The position numbers were made by a program, and so were the translations under genes. Below the pieces are notes generated by a model. The model was not told the DNA's origin. It made no database searches and saw only the letters and a program-made list of their open reading frames with translations. DNA of 64,000 bases from Yoonia maricola (GTDB taxonomy: Bacteria; Pseudomonadota; Alphaproteobacteria; Rhodobacterales; Rhodobacteraceae), in contig NZ_PGTY01000001.1 of the NCBI RefSeq assembly GCF_002797915.1, positions 248,001-312,000 on the forward strand. Direction: 5' to 3'. Below, piece by piece: positions 1 through 6,282 of this stretch (its first letter is position 1; each line of letters starts with the position of its first letter).

Positions 1-435
1 GTAGTTTCGCGCGCCGCCGGTTGTGATGCAGAGGACAGTTTCATCCCGTTCAAGGTTCAGGTCCTGATGCGACACGCCAGGGATATCTGCCATGATGGTC
101 CAGACGGCATCACTCTCTGTCAGCGTATAGGTGAGGGGGTGGGATGACAATGCGTCTGGCTCTGCGGTGGTATCCTCCTCCTGCTTTGTCGCCGCGGGCG
201 CCTGTGGTACCGTCACGTCCATGCCACCCACGCGAAATTGTACGCCTGCATAGGCCCGCACAGGCCCACGTGTTGTTTCAATGACATGGTCACGCGCAAC
301 TTCTCCTTCGGGGCGATCTTTCAGCGCGTCTATGATGTCGCCGATCGCGTCACCTAGCGCTGTGGCTAAGTTGCTGAGCCCATCATCGATGCGTTTGGCA
401 TCGTCTGCGCGTTTGGATTTCTTACGGTCCGTCAT
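1..435 (-). CDS. gvpH: GvpH-like gas vesicle protein (Hsp20 fold), 3' end cut by window edge
   Basis: About 145 codons are visible and the frame stays open to the left edge. The first ~55 residues are charged and helical (starts MTDRKKSKRADD). An acidic linker follows, then a segment (YTLTESDAVWTIMADIPG, then SHQDLNLE) that looks like the start of the alpha-crystallin/Hsp20 domain. GvpH proteins of this kind accompany gas vesicle operons and are thought to act as chaperones for vesicle proteins. The ATG overlaps the stop of the upstream GvpA-family gene in an ATGA, so the two are translationally coupled. The partner genes make GvpH more likely than a general small heat shock protein. The missing C-terminus prevents a check of the whole Hsp20 domain. 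Confidence 0.75.
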   Translation of the reverse strand, partial: MTDRKKSKRADDAKRIDDGLSNLATALGDAIGDIIDALKDRPEGEVARDHVIETTRGPVRAYAGVQFRVGGMDVTVPQAPAATKQEEDTTAEPDALSSHPLTYTLTESDAVWTIMADIPGVSHQDLNLERDETVLCITTGGARNY

Positions 436-752
436 GAAAGCGTGGCCTCTTTGGTTGTTTGAGCGGTCAATGCGGCTTCCAGCTTATCGATACGCTCCAG
501 CAAGGCGGCGTTCTGGGTGGCCAAGGTATCGGCCTGCGCCGAAAGACGCGGGTCATTTTCCCACCAGTTAATGCCCATTTCCTTGGCTTTATCGACGGTC
601 GCGATCAAAAGGCGCAGTCGGATGGTCAGCAGTTCAATCCCGACCAGTGAGATCGAAACATCGCCGGCGATCACCACCCCTTTGTCAAGGATACGTTCCA
701 GCACATCGGCAAGCCCATCGCCTTGCGCGGGACCCTGAATGTCATAGGCCAT
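432..752 (-). CDS. GvpA-family gas vesicle protein (GvpJ/GvpS type)
   Basis: A 106-residue protein. Residues ~17-66 carry the GvpA-family core: LERILDKGVVIAGDVSISL, then a hydrophobic stretch VGIELLTIRLRLLIATVDKA. The core ends in INWWENDP, followed by a coiled-coil-like tail (TLATQNAALLERIDKLEAAL). The major shell protein GvpA is normally about 70-75 residues and lacks such a tail, so this is more likely a minor GvpJ/GvpM/GvpS-type component than the main shell subunit. The gene starts one base into the stop of gvpO (TAATG) and ends in an ATGA overlap with gvpH. No classical short GvpA is seen in the window; it may lie beyond the left edge. Confidence 0.85.
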   Translation of the reverse strand: MAYDIQGPAQGDGLADVLERILDKGVVIAGDVSISLVGIELLTIRLRLLIATVDKAKEMGINWWENDPRLSAQADTLATQNAALLERIDKLEAALTAQTTKEATLS

Positions 753-1060
753 TAGTTTTCCTGATCCTCGCGGTGATAACGCCGCAATCGGTTGAAATTG
801 ACCAGATCGGCGTGCGCATTGATTTGCACCGCATATGTGGTCAGAAGATCATTGTCGCCCATACGCGCAAAGCTTTCGATCACATCAATGGCGACTGTCC
901 AATCCCCGTCATCCGCGCGTGTACACTGCACAATTGCGTCAACCTGCTGGCCGGTCATTGAGCCGATGGCCGCTTTGGCGGCATTGATCGCGCCCAGCAT
1001 TGTCAGTGCCTCTTTGTCCTTTTGGCCTGACTTGAATTGGACCGCTGTGTTATGTGTCAT
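752..1060 (-). CDS. gvpO: gas vesicle protein GvpO
   Basis: A 102-residue protein from the ATG at 1060. An upstream in-frame start at 1150 would overlap the preceding gene, and the chosen ATG has a GAAAGAAC purine-rich stretch in front. The conserved GvpO domain is visible: AINAAKAAIGSMTGQQVDAI near the N-terminus, then DWTVAIDVIESFARMGDND, and the C-terminal pattern LTTYAVQINAHADLVNFNR ending in RYHRED. GvpO is a conserved accessory protein required for vesicle formation in several gas-vesicle operons; its biochemical role is unclear. It sits between a small unknown gene and the GvpA-family gene, in one minus-strand operon. Confidence 0.85.
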   Translation of the reverse strand: MTHNTAVQFKSGQKDKEALTMLGAINAAKAAIGSMTGQQVDAIVQCTRADDGDWTVAIDVIESFARMGDNDLLTTYAVQINAHADLVNFNRLRRYHREDQEN

Positions 1061-1080
1061 CAGTTGTTCTTTCGCTGGGA

Positions 1081-1305
1081 CTAACCATTTAGGATATCCA
1101 TCACCGTCTTGCGTTGCTTTTGATTGTGATCCAGTTCCGCGCGATAGCAATCAGCGCGTCCCTCGGCTTGATCAATGCCCATTTGCAGGCGTGCCGCGTC
1201 AAATTCCAACCGCACCAGTTTAATCGCTGCATCCTTTGGCGTGCGCGCAACAGCACTGCCGGCCATGCGCGGGCGCTTGGGCATTTGGGTTTTGGGGCGC
1301 TTCAT
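1081..1305 (-). CDS. small basic helical protein of the gas vesicle operon, unknown function
   Basis: A 74-residue protein. The N-terminus is very basic (MKRPKTQMPKRPRMAGS). The rest is predicted by eye to be one long charged helix (RLEFDAARLQMGIDQAEGRA, then YRAELDHNQKQRKTVMDIL), suggesting a coiled coil or protein-binding helix. Its ATG overlaps the gvpN stop in an ATGA, and gvpO begins about 20 bases after its TAG, so it is almost certainly a real, coupled gene. I do not recognise it as GvpG, GvpK or another named Gvp family. A structural or assembly role with the vesicle is inferred from position only. Confidence 0.6.
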   Translation of the reverse strand: MKRPKTQMPKRPRMAGSAVARTPKDAAIKLVRLEFDAARLQMGIDQAEGRADCYRAELDHNQKQRKTVMDILNG

Positions 1306-2255
1306 AAGGCCGGCTCCTCTTGTGGGTTCTGTTCAAGATATTTTGCGATTTGTCCGGTGGTCACCACGATGCCCCGGCCAACCAAGACATCAGCCGCAAT
1401 TTGCGCCAAAAGCGCGTCAGATAATACGGATGTGCGCAACCGCATCGCAGCAATTTGTGCGATCAATATGCAGGCGCGCATGGAACAGGACGTGTCGTCG
1501 CGCGCGAGGGTATTGACCAAATGAACGATCCGTTTTGCCAGCGCAGGCGGCGTGCCGGTCCTTGCCGCAACGATGCCGCTTTCGGTTTCGGTGGCATAGC
1601 GTGACATTTGAAATGTCACCATCCGGTCAAGCAAGGCGTCGGGGGATGCATTTACCCCCGCATAATCATGTGGATTGGACGTCAGGATGATGCGGAAATC
1701 GGGATGGGCATGAATGTATTCGGCGGTGGCCAATGGATCTGCAGCAACCAGAATGCCCTCTTCCAGCACGCTGAGCAGTATGCCATTCGCCTTGGGGCTT
1801 GAGCGCGTAAATTCATCGTAAACTAGCGTATGGCCTTGTAACATTGCCTCTGCCAGCATGGCATTTTCCCAATCGTAACGGGTGGTTGCCTCGCTTCGCC
1901 GGACCCGTTGAATGTATTTATCGACAACTGAACGGGTTGATTGCCCGACCTGCTTTCCCACCATATCTTCGATGTTAAGCCAGTCGTTGCCGGTCATGAC
2001 ACTGACAGGGCGCCCGAGCCGGCTTGCAATTTCCAGCGCGACAGCCGTTTTGCCGCGACCCGCCGTGCCTTGAAAGTGGATGGGCACACCTGCGCGTGCG
2101 TAGAACAAGCCGCGTTGTACAAGTGCTGAAATTTCCTCATTTTCGAAGAATTGGTTCTTCTGACGCAATCCCGCCCACGGGTTGTAGGGCGGCGCATCGC
2201 TGTTGAGCGGCGACACCGGTTCTATGTCATTCAGGGATGGTAGGTGTTTTGTCAA
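1302..2255 (-). CDS. gvpN: gas vesicle protein GvpN, MoxR-type AAA+ ATPase
   Basis: A 317-residue AAA+ protein. The Walker A motif GTAGRGKT is at residues 63-70, Walker B LVYDEF near 144-149, and a sensor stretch IILTSNPHDYAG follows. The segment NDWLNIEDMVGKQVG after Walker A is typical of GvpN. GvpN ATPases are needed for gas vesicle growth. The apparent start is a TTG with GAGG almost touching it, which is poor spacing, so the true start may differ by a few codons (a GTG lies a little downstream). It is the first gene of the gas vesicle set, 130 bases after the pcl stop on the same strand, so it may be read from its own promoter or from the PYP operon. Confidence 0.92.
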   Translation of the reverse strand: MTKHLPSLNDIEPVSPLNSDAPPYNPWAGLRQKNQFFENEEISALVQRGLFYARAGVPIHFQGTAGRGKTAVALEIASRLGRPVSVMTGNDWLNIEDMVGKQVGQSTRSVVDKYIQRVRRSEATTRYDWENAMLAEAMLQGHTLVYDEFTRSSPKANGILLSVLEEGILVAADPLATAEYIHAHPDFRIILTSNPHDYAGVNASPDALLDRMVTFQMSRYATETESGIVAARTGTPPALAKRIVHLVNTLARDDTSCSMRACILIAQIAAMRLRTSVLSDALLAQIAADVLVGRGIVVTTGQIAKYLEQNPQEEPAL

Positions 2256-2388
2256 ACCTCAATCCAGTTCTAGGATGTGTCGCGACATGCGATGGAGCCA
2301 AGGTCTGCTATTGAGGTAAATTATTGGTGAATCAGCGTAGAATTAGTGGTTTCACTTTGTTGCGACGTGACTTGGCTGTGCGTGCCTA

Positions 2389-3717
2389 TCAGTCACACCA
2401 TTGCGGTTGATCACCGGTCCAATCCTGCAGCTTGCCCATGTCGTTGCATGGGCGTGTGGCACGAAACGTTAAGGTCGCCGGACGTGCCGGTGGTGCAAGG
2501 TGCTGCAAAAGATGCGCGCGGATGCGCTGCTCTAGCGCGTTTGTAGGATCATCTGGTTTCGACGGGATGATTAAAGCGTGTAATCGACCCGCGCTGACGC
2601 GTATATCGACAGAGTTCACCCCAAAAACCTTGCCGATCTGCTCTGCCACGTGTTGAGGCGCAACATTCACGCCAGCAACCTGCACAACATCATCCCGGCG
2701 ACCTGAAATAGTAAATCTGCGCGGTCCGGTCCAGTTTATTTTATCTTGAATATCAAGGATTTTATCGACTGTGTCTGCATGCCTGATATGCGCATCTGCT
2801 CTTTCAAGATGGGCGAGCAGATGGAATGCATCATCCGATGCCTGCCGAAAACCTATGCCTCCGGTTTCGGTCGCGCCATATACTTCGGTCAATGAAGACA
2901 AACCCGCCATTTCCAACACGGACCAAGTCGTTGTTGTCGTGGGCGCACCCGCGCTGATACCTCTTACGCCAGGCTGGAATTGAAGGCCGCTCTTTATTAA
3001 CCGTTCCCATATATACGGTGTCGCAATCACAAGATCACCGGCCTGCGCAACGGTAAAACCGCGTGTTGGTGTTTGCTGATGAAGATCGATCGTGTCGCAT
3101 CCCGCCATCGTTGGCAAAATACAGGAAAACAAGAAGCCATAGATGTGATGCGGCGGGACCAGCGATAAAACACGCGCAGAAGGTTGCAACATTGGCACGG
3201 GGCCCGCAAGCAGCGTTGTTACCTCTGCTTGCAGCGCCCGCATTTCATGAATGATTGTTTTGGGTGCGCCGGTTGACCCCGACGTCAGAAATGCGATCTG
3301 GGTTGGTGTCTGCAACAACAAAAAATGTTGCATAATGAGTTCAACCCAATCACATACCCGTCTTTTGACGAGCAGATAGTCCTCGACCCCAGTGGTGTGC
3401 AACTGGAAGAACTGGTTCACCCGCAAGACCAGATCTAGCCTAGACAGGCTGTCAAAGCCCAAAGACGTCTCATCGATACTCAAGCGATCAATCTGCGCAT
3501 CCGTCGCGCCAATTGATTGCGCAGTCAGGGCCTTTTCTTGCGCGACGACGCCAGCTTTGATCAGCCTTTCTTGTTCGACGGCAATGAGGCTGAGCAGCAC
3601 GCGCCGAACAGAATCCCTTGCAAGACATGCCTCCATCATATGACCCGACGTGTCCTTCATAGGCCGTTGGTGGCTATCCCTGAGCCAAGTAGCATCATTG
3701 CCCGTGCTCAAGATCAT
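2389..3717 (-). CDS. pcl: p-coumaryl-CoA ligase-like enzyme with an N-terminal ACP-like segment
   Basis: A 442-residue adenylate-forming enzyme. The P-loop LTSGSTGAPK is at residues 144-153, then EVYGATETGG, and the C-terminal hinge GRRDDVVQVAGVNVAP. Position in an operon with PYP argues that it activates p-coumarate, the PYP chromophore, as in Rhodobacter. Usual 4-coumarate ligases have roughly 180 residues before the P-loop. Here the region before it is shorter, and residues ~45-130 look instead like an acyl carrier protein, with LGFDSLSRLDLVLRVNQFF at 86-104 carrying a DSL phosphopantetheine-type motif, followed by VEDYLLVKRRVCDWVELI. The start overlaps the upstream gene by 23 bases; Met20 (3660) is an alternative. 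No tyrosine ammonia-lyase gene is visible nearby. Confidence 0.82.
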   Translation of the reverse strand: MILSTGNDATWLRDSHQRPMKDTSGHMMEACLARDSVRRVLLSLIAVEQERLIKAGVVAQEKALTAQSIGATDAQIDRLSIDETSLGFDSLSRLDLVLRVNQFFQLHTTGVEDYLLVKRRVCDWVELIMQHFLLLQTPTQIAFLTSGSTGAPKTIIHEMRALQAEVTTLLAGPVPMLQPSARVLSLVPPHHIYGFLFSCILPTMAGCDTIDLHQQTPTRGFTVAQAGDLVIATPYIWERLIKSGLQFQPGVRGISAGAPTTTTTWSVLEMAGLSSLTEVYGATETGGIGFRQASDDAFHLLAHLERADAHIRHADTVDKILDIQDKINWTGPRRFTISGRRDDVVQVAGVNVAPQHVAEQIGKVFGVNSVDIRVSAGRLHALIIPSKPDDPTNALEQRIRAHLLQHLAPPARPATLTFRATRPCNDMGKLQDWTGDQPQWCD

Positions 3718-4180
3718 AAAGAAATTCGCCTATGAGACTGCCATAGTGATGTCGGGCATCCGAAATATGGGCCATCAATTGTAATGCCCAAGCGCCCATT
3801 TCGCTGGCGGCCGCTGTATGTACATCAAAGTCAGTGCCTAACGGCACATCATTTGCTGCATCATAGCCGATCAGTTTGTCTATGGCGTCGTCAAGCGTAG
3901 CGGCTTCCCATGCGCGGATCGTGTCTTGCTTATCCTCGGACTGGTGAAAGAGACGGACGGCTGCGACAAAACCTTGCTCTGCGGTGCGGTAGAGGTTGAT
4001 CTCATACCAATAAGGGATAGCCGAAGTGTAACTCATGGCCATTGCAAGTTCAGAACCGTCAAAGCGCAACGGCCGACCGCCGGCGCGTTTGATGTGATAG
4101 GGCATGGCGGTATGCGCAAATTGTGAAACACCGGCCGGAACGGCCTGTTCCGGTTGCGTCACTTCCATCATTGTTGTCAT
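3695..4180 (-). CDS. unknown protein of the PYP operon, GRxPLRF family member 1
   Basis: A 161-residue protein with no recognised domain. The motif GGRPLRFDGSEL is near residues 34-45, followed by WYEINLYRTAEQGFVAAVRL, which looks like two beta strands. A helical C-terminus ends in YGSLIGEFLYDLEHG. The same layout (G-R/K-x-P-L-R-F-x-G motif, strand pair, helical end) recurs in the 204-residue gene just upstream and in the divergent gene at 5816, so three divergent copies of one family sit in this island. It starts in an ATGA overlap with the upstream paralogue and overlaps pcl by 23 bases, so it belongs firmly to the pyp-pcl operon. Function unknown; a role in PYP maturation or signalling is only a guess. 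Confidence 0.7.
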   Translation of the reverse strand: MTTMMEVTQPEQAVPAGVSQFAHTAMPYHIKRAGGRPLRFDGSELAMAMSYTSAIPYWYEINLYRTAEQGFVAAVRLFHQSEDKQDTIRAWEAATLDDAIDKLIGYDAANDVPLGTDFDVHTAAASEMGAWALQLMAHISDARHHYGSLIGEFLYDLEHGQ

Positions 4181-4740
4181 GTTCGTATCCTTTCAATTGG
4201 CAAACGCTCTGACTGGAGACAAAGCGATGTGAGAGACCGAAGGGCGCTGTAAAGTGGTGCGCGGGCATCCGGGCAAGGTGAGGGCGGTGTAAGTTGTTCG
4301 ATGATTTTGCTGGCGCGGTCATACCAATTGGACAAATGCTGTTCGGGGGCCTGAACAGAAATCTTATTGGCATTGAACAGCGAGCGCGCCGGCGCGTCTG
4401 GCGGTATAAGCAAAGCCAAGGACATATAAATATCCCCCGCATTATCGACATAAATCGCCATGTGCTGTTGGAGAACCATGTCATCAACGCGTACTGGAAC
4501 AATGTTCGCCACAACAAGTAGACCTTCAAAACGAAGGGGGCGTTTGCCATCCCGCCGCAGACTTTGCATCTGCGTTGCCGAGCGTGGCACGGACGTCGCT
4601 GTCGGAACAGTGTCGTGGATCATGCGCGCCGGTACTTCGCGCGCACTTTCGCCAGCAGCCGTAACGGATTGACCGGCAAGGAGTGCGCGCAATGCAGGCG
4701 TGATTGTCACGTCAATCTGCGGATTTATGTGCTGTCCCAT
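4177..4740 (-). CDS. unknown protein of the PYP operon, GRxPLRF family member 2
   Basis: I place the start at the ATG at 4740 (MGQHINPQIDVTITP), 23 bases after the pyp stop codon. An earlier ATG at 4791 would run back into the pyp coding end. The product is about 187 residues. A GKRPLRFEGLLVVANI motif lies mid-protein, followed by QHMAIYVDNAGDIYMSLALL, which matches the strand pair of its two paralogues, and then a helical C-terminal third (NWYDRASKIIEQL, LYSALRSLTSLCL). It has an N-terminal extension of ~70 residues that the other two copies lack. It ends in an ATGA overlap with the next paralogue. No domain recognised and no function can be assigned. Confidence 0.65.
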   Translation of the reverse strand: MGQHINPQIDVTITPALRALLAGQSVTAAGESAREVPARMIHDTVPTATSVPRSATQMQSLRRDGKRPLRFEGLLVVANIVPVRVDDMVLQQHMAIYVDNAGDIYMSLALLIPPDAPARSLFNANKISVQAPEQHLSNWYDRASKIIEQLTPPSPCPDARAPLYSALRSLTSLCLQSERLPIERIRT

Positions 4741-4763
4741 GTACTTAGACGCCCAGTGTAATC

Positions 4764-5138
4764 TTAAGTGCGCTTTACAAACATCCAGCAATTCTGCCCG
4801 TCAGGTTGCGCCTTCAGGTGGATTTTGACCCCCACATCAGCCCCTTTGTAGGCAAATTTGTAGTCAAACATGACGTTGATTTGCCCGCTGCGGTGGAATT
4901 TCAGGAATTCGCCGTGAAAGCGTTTGCCTTTCGCGCAAGGTGCGACGTCGTTAAAAAAATCTTTGCCGATCATGTCTTCTGGTGTCCGGCTCGCAATCAG
5001 GCCTTCCGCCTTGTTGTATTTCACAATGCGGCCGTTGCGATCTAACATGACGGCGCCGAAGGGCAGGTATTCTGCGCGCTGCGGCTCACGATTTAGGATG
5101 TTATCCAAGTCTTGGCTGCCGAAGGGAATGATTTCCAT
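4764..5138 (-). CDS. pyp: photoactive yellow protein (PYP)
   Basis: A 124-residue PAS-domain blue-light receptor, almost the same length as Halorhodospira PYP (125). The chromophore-binding cysteine is Cys68 in NDVAPCAKGKRFHGEF. The pocket residues Tyr41 and Glu45 (YNKAEG) and Arg51 (SRTPEDMIGK) are present, offset by one from Halorhodospira numbering. The position of Thr50 in that protein is Ala49 here, and the following Gly is Ser50, so one hydrogen-bonding partner of Tyr42 is missing and the spectrum may differ from the classical 446 nm form. The C-terminus WMFVKRT is canonical. A clear AAGGACAG ribosome site precedes the ATG. Ligand p-coumarate would be supplied by pcl in the same operon. 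Confidence 0.97.
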   Translation of the reverse strand: MEIIPFGSQDLDNILNREPQRAEYLPFGAVMLDRNGRIVKYNKAEGLIASRTPEDMIGKDFFNDVAPCAKGKRFHGEFLKFHRSGQINVMFDYKFAYKGADVGVKIHLKAQPDGQNCWMFVKRT

Positions 5139-5153
5139 GTTACTGTCCTTGCT

Positions 5154-5591
5154 CTAGGCTTGTGTTTTTGGGGTCATGTCATCACCGTTTTCGTTTTTCA
5201 GAAACGAATCTGTGCGGGTCAGTGACATGTCATGAACGCGTTTGAGGGCTTGGTTTCCAAACTCCTCTTGTTTTTTGGCACGGCCTTCGGGGGCGGCCCA
5301 TTTGTAATCCATCTTTCCAACAGTCACGATGCACTGTGGAATAAGGTCAAACCGTTCCTTCATTGCGTATTTTGCCGAATCGACTTCGATCTCTTCAACG
5401 GCTTCGAATTCAACCATGGCATTGAGTTCTTCAATCACGCTTTCAGCTTCAAGCTTCGCGGTGTTTCCGATCACTTCTGCCGCGGCAAGCAAGACCCATT
5501 CGGGATGTTCGCCCCGGATAATCAGGCTACGCGCAGGTTCGCGGAATTCGTATTGCCCATCAGACTCACTCAGGCGTCCAATTTCATTCAT
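5154..5591 (-). CDS. unknown acidic protein, first gene of the PYP operon
   Basis: A 145-residue soluble, acidic protein with no signal peptide or membrane segment. It begins MNEIGRLSESDGQYEFREPA behind a good ribosome site (AAAGGAG). The central part is an acidic helix (AKLEAESVIEELNAMVEFEA, then EEIEVDSAKYAMKERFDLIP) and the end is basic and polar. pyp starts 15 bases after its TAG, so both are expected on one transcript. I recognise no family. Position directly in front of pyp makes it a candidate partner of PYP signalling or of chromophore attachment, but nothing in the sequence proves this. Confidence 0.65.
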   Translation of the reverse strand: MNEIGRLSESDGQYEFREPARSLIIRGEHPEWVLLAAAEVIGNTAKLEAESVIEELNAMVEFEAVEEIEVDSAKYAMKERFDLIPQCIVTVGKMDYKWAAPEGRAKKQEEFGNQALKRVHDMSLTRTDSFLKNENGDDMTPKTQA

Positions 5592-5815
5592 TGACTATGC
5601 TCCTTTCGGCGCCTCGCGGCAGTGGCTGCCGGGATGCATTGCGGATGACGCTTGATCAGGCCGAATCATGAATAATTCGCAAACTCCCCCAAAAAATTGC
5701 GTATTTTCGTGATCGTGTTGATCCGTCAAAAACGGGACGATGAAATTAACTTCAAAGTAACCGCGCCTCTGCTAGGCAATCCTATCCAACCGGATTTTGC
5801 GATAGGAATTTCACT
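5592..5815. promoter_or_regulatory. divergent promoter region between the PYP operon and the 154-residue gene
   Basis: A 224-base gap between two genes pointing away from each other; it must hold the start signals for both. The middle (about 5665-5760) is AT-rich compared with its surroundings. I could not fix a convincing -35/-10 pair on either strand. A TTGAT..TCAA element at 5718-5729 looks like half an FNR site but has the wrong spacing. Confidence 0.45.
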
Positions 5816-6280
5816 GTGCCACAGGCTCACCATCAGGATGATACGCACACGATGATTGATGCGCCCGACCTTTGGGAAATGGCTGTTATCGGGCGCCACG
5901 GCCGGCCGCCATTGCGTTTCAAAGGGCAGCGGCACGCGCGTATGCAACGTAGGGTTTCGGCACAGGATACCTTGAATATTGAACTTTGGGCGCGCCGCAA
6001 GGGCGACTTTGTTCTTGCTTATAGTGACGCAACTGTGAGCCCGACTAAAATACAGGCTGTGGTCGTTGACGGACAATCACAAGCCATGGATCATTTGGAG
6101 GCTTTATGCGCAGCAACAACCGTTCTGACAGCGCATAACGACCTGCCAGTCGCCTTGACGGAAGCGCTGCAAACGCTGCGTCTACAACAAGAATTTGCGA
6201 TTTTGGTGGGCGATTTTCTGGCAGCCCTTGATGCTTTTGATGCGCGTACACCACGCGTTCGACTCACAACGGAGGCTTAG
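5816..6280 (+). CDS. unknown protein, GRxPLRF family member 3
   Basis: A 154-residue protein if it starts at the GTG at 5816; the ATG at 5852 (MIDAPDLWEMAVIG) is an equally likely start. The motif HGRPPLRFKGQRHARMQ is followed by LNIELWARRKGDFVLAYS, which aligns by eye with the strand pairs of the two paralogues in the pyp operon. The C-terminus (LQQEFAILVGDFLAALDAFD) parallels YGSLIGEFLYDLE in member 1. It is transcribed away from the pyp operon and is followed two bases later by the helix-hairpin-helix gene. No known domain; function unknown. Confidence 0.7.
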   Translation: MPQAHHQDDTHTMIDAPDLWEMAVIGRHGRPPLRFKGQRHARMQRRVSAQDTLNIELWARRKGDFVLAYSDATVSPTKIQAVVVDGQSQAMDHLEALCAATTVLTAHNDLPVALTEALQTLRLQQEFAILVGDFLAALDAFDARTPRVRLTTEA

Positions 6281-6282
6281 CA

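Noticed and set aside
5718-5729. TTGATCCGTCAA as an FNR-type site upstream of the PYP operon
   Set aside because: FNR sites need four bases between TTGAT and ATCAA; here the spacing and second arm do not fit.
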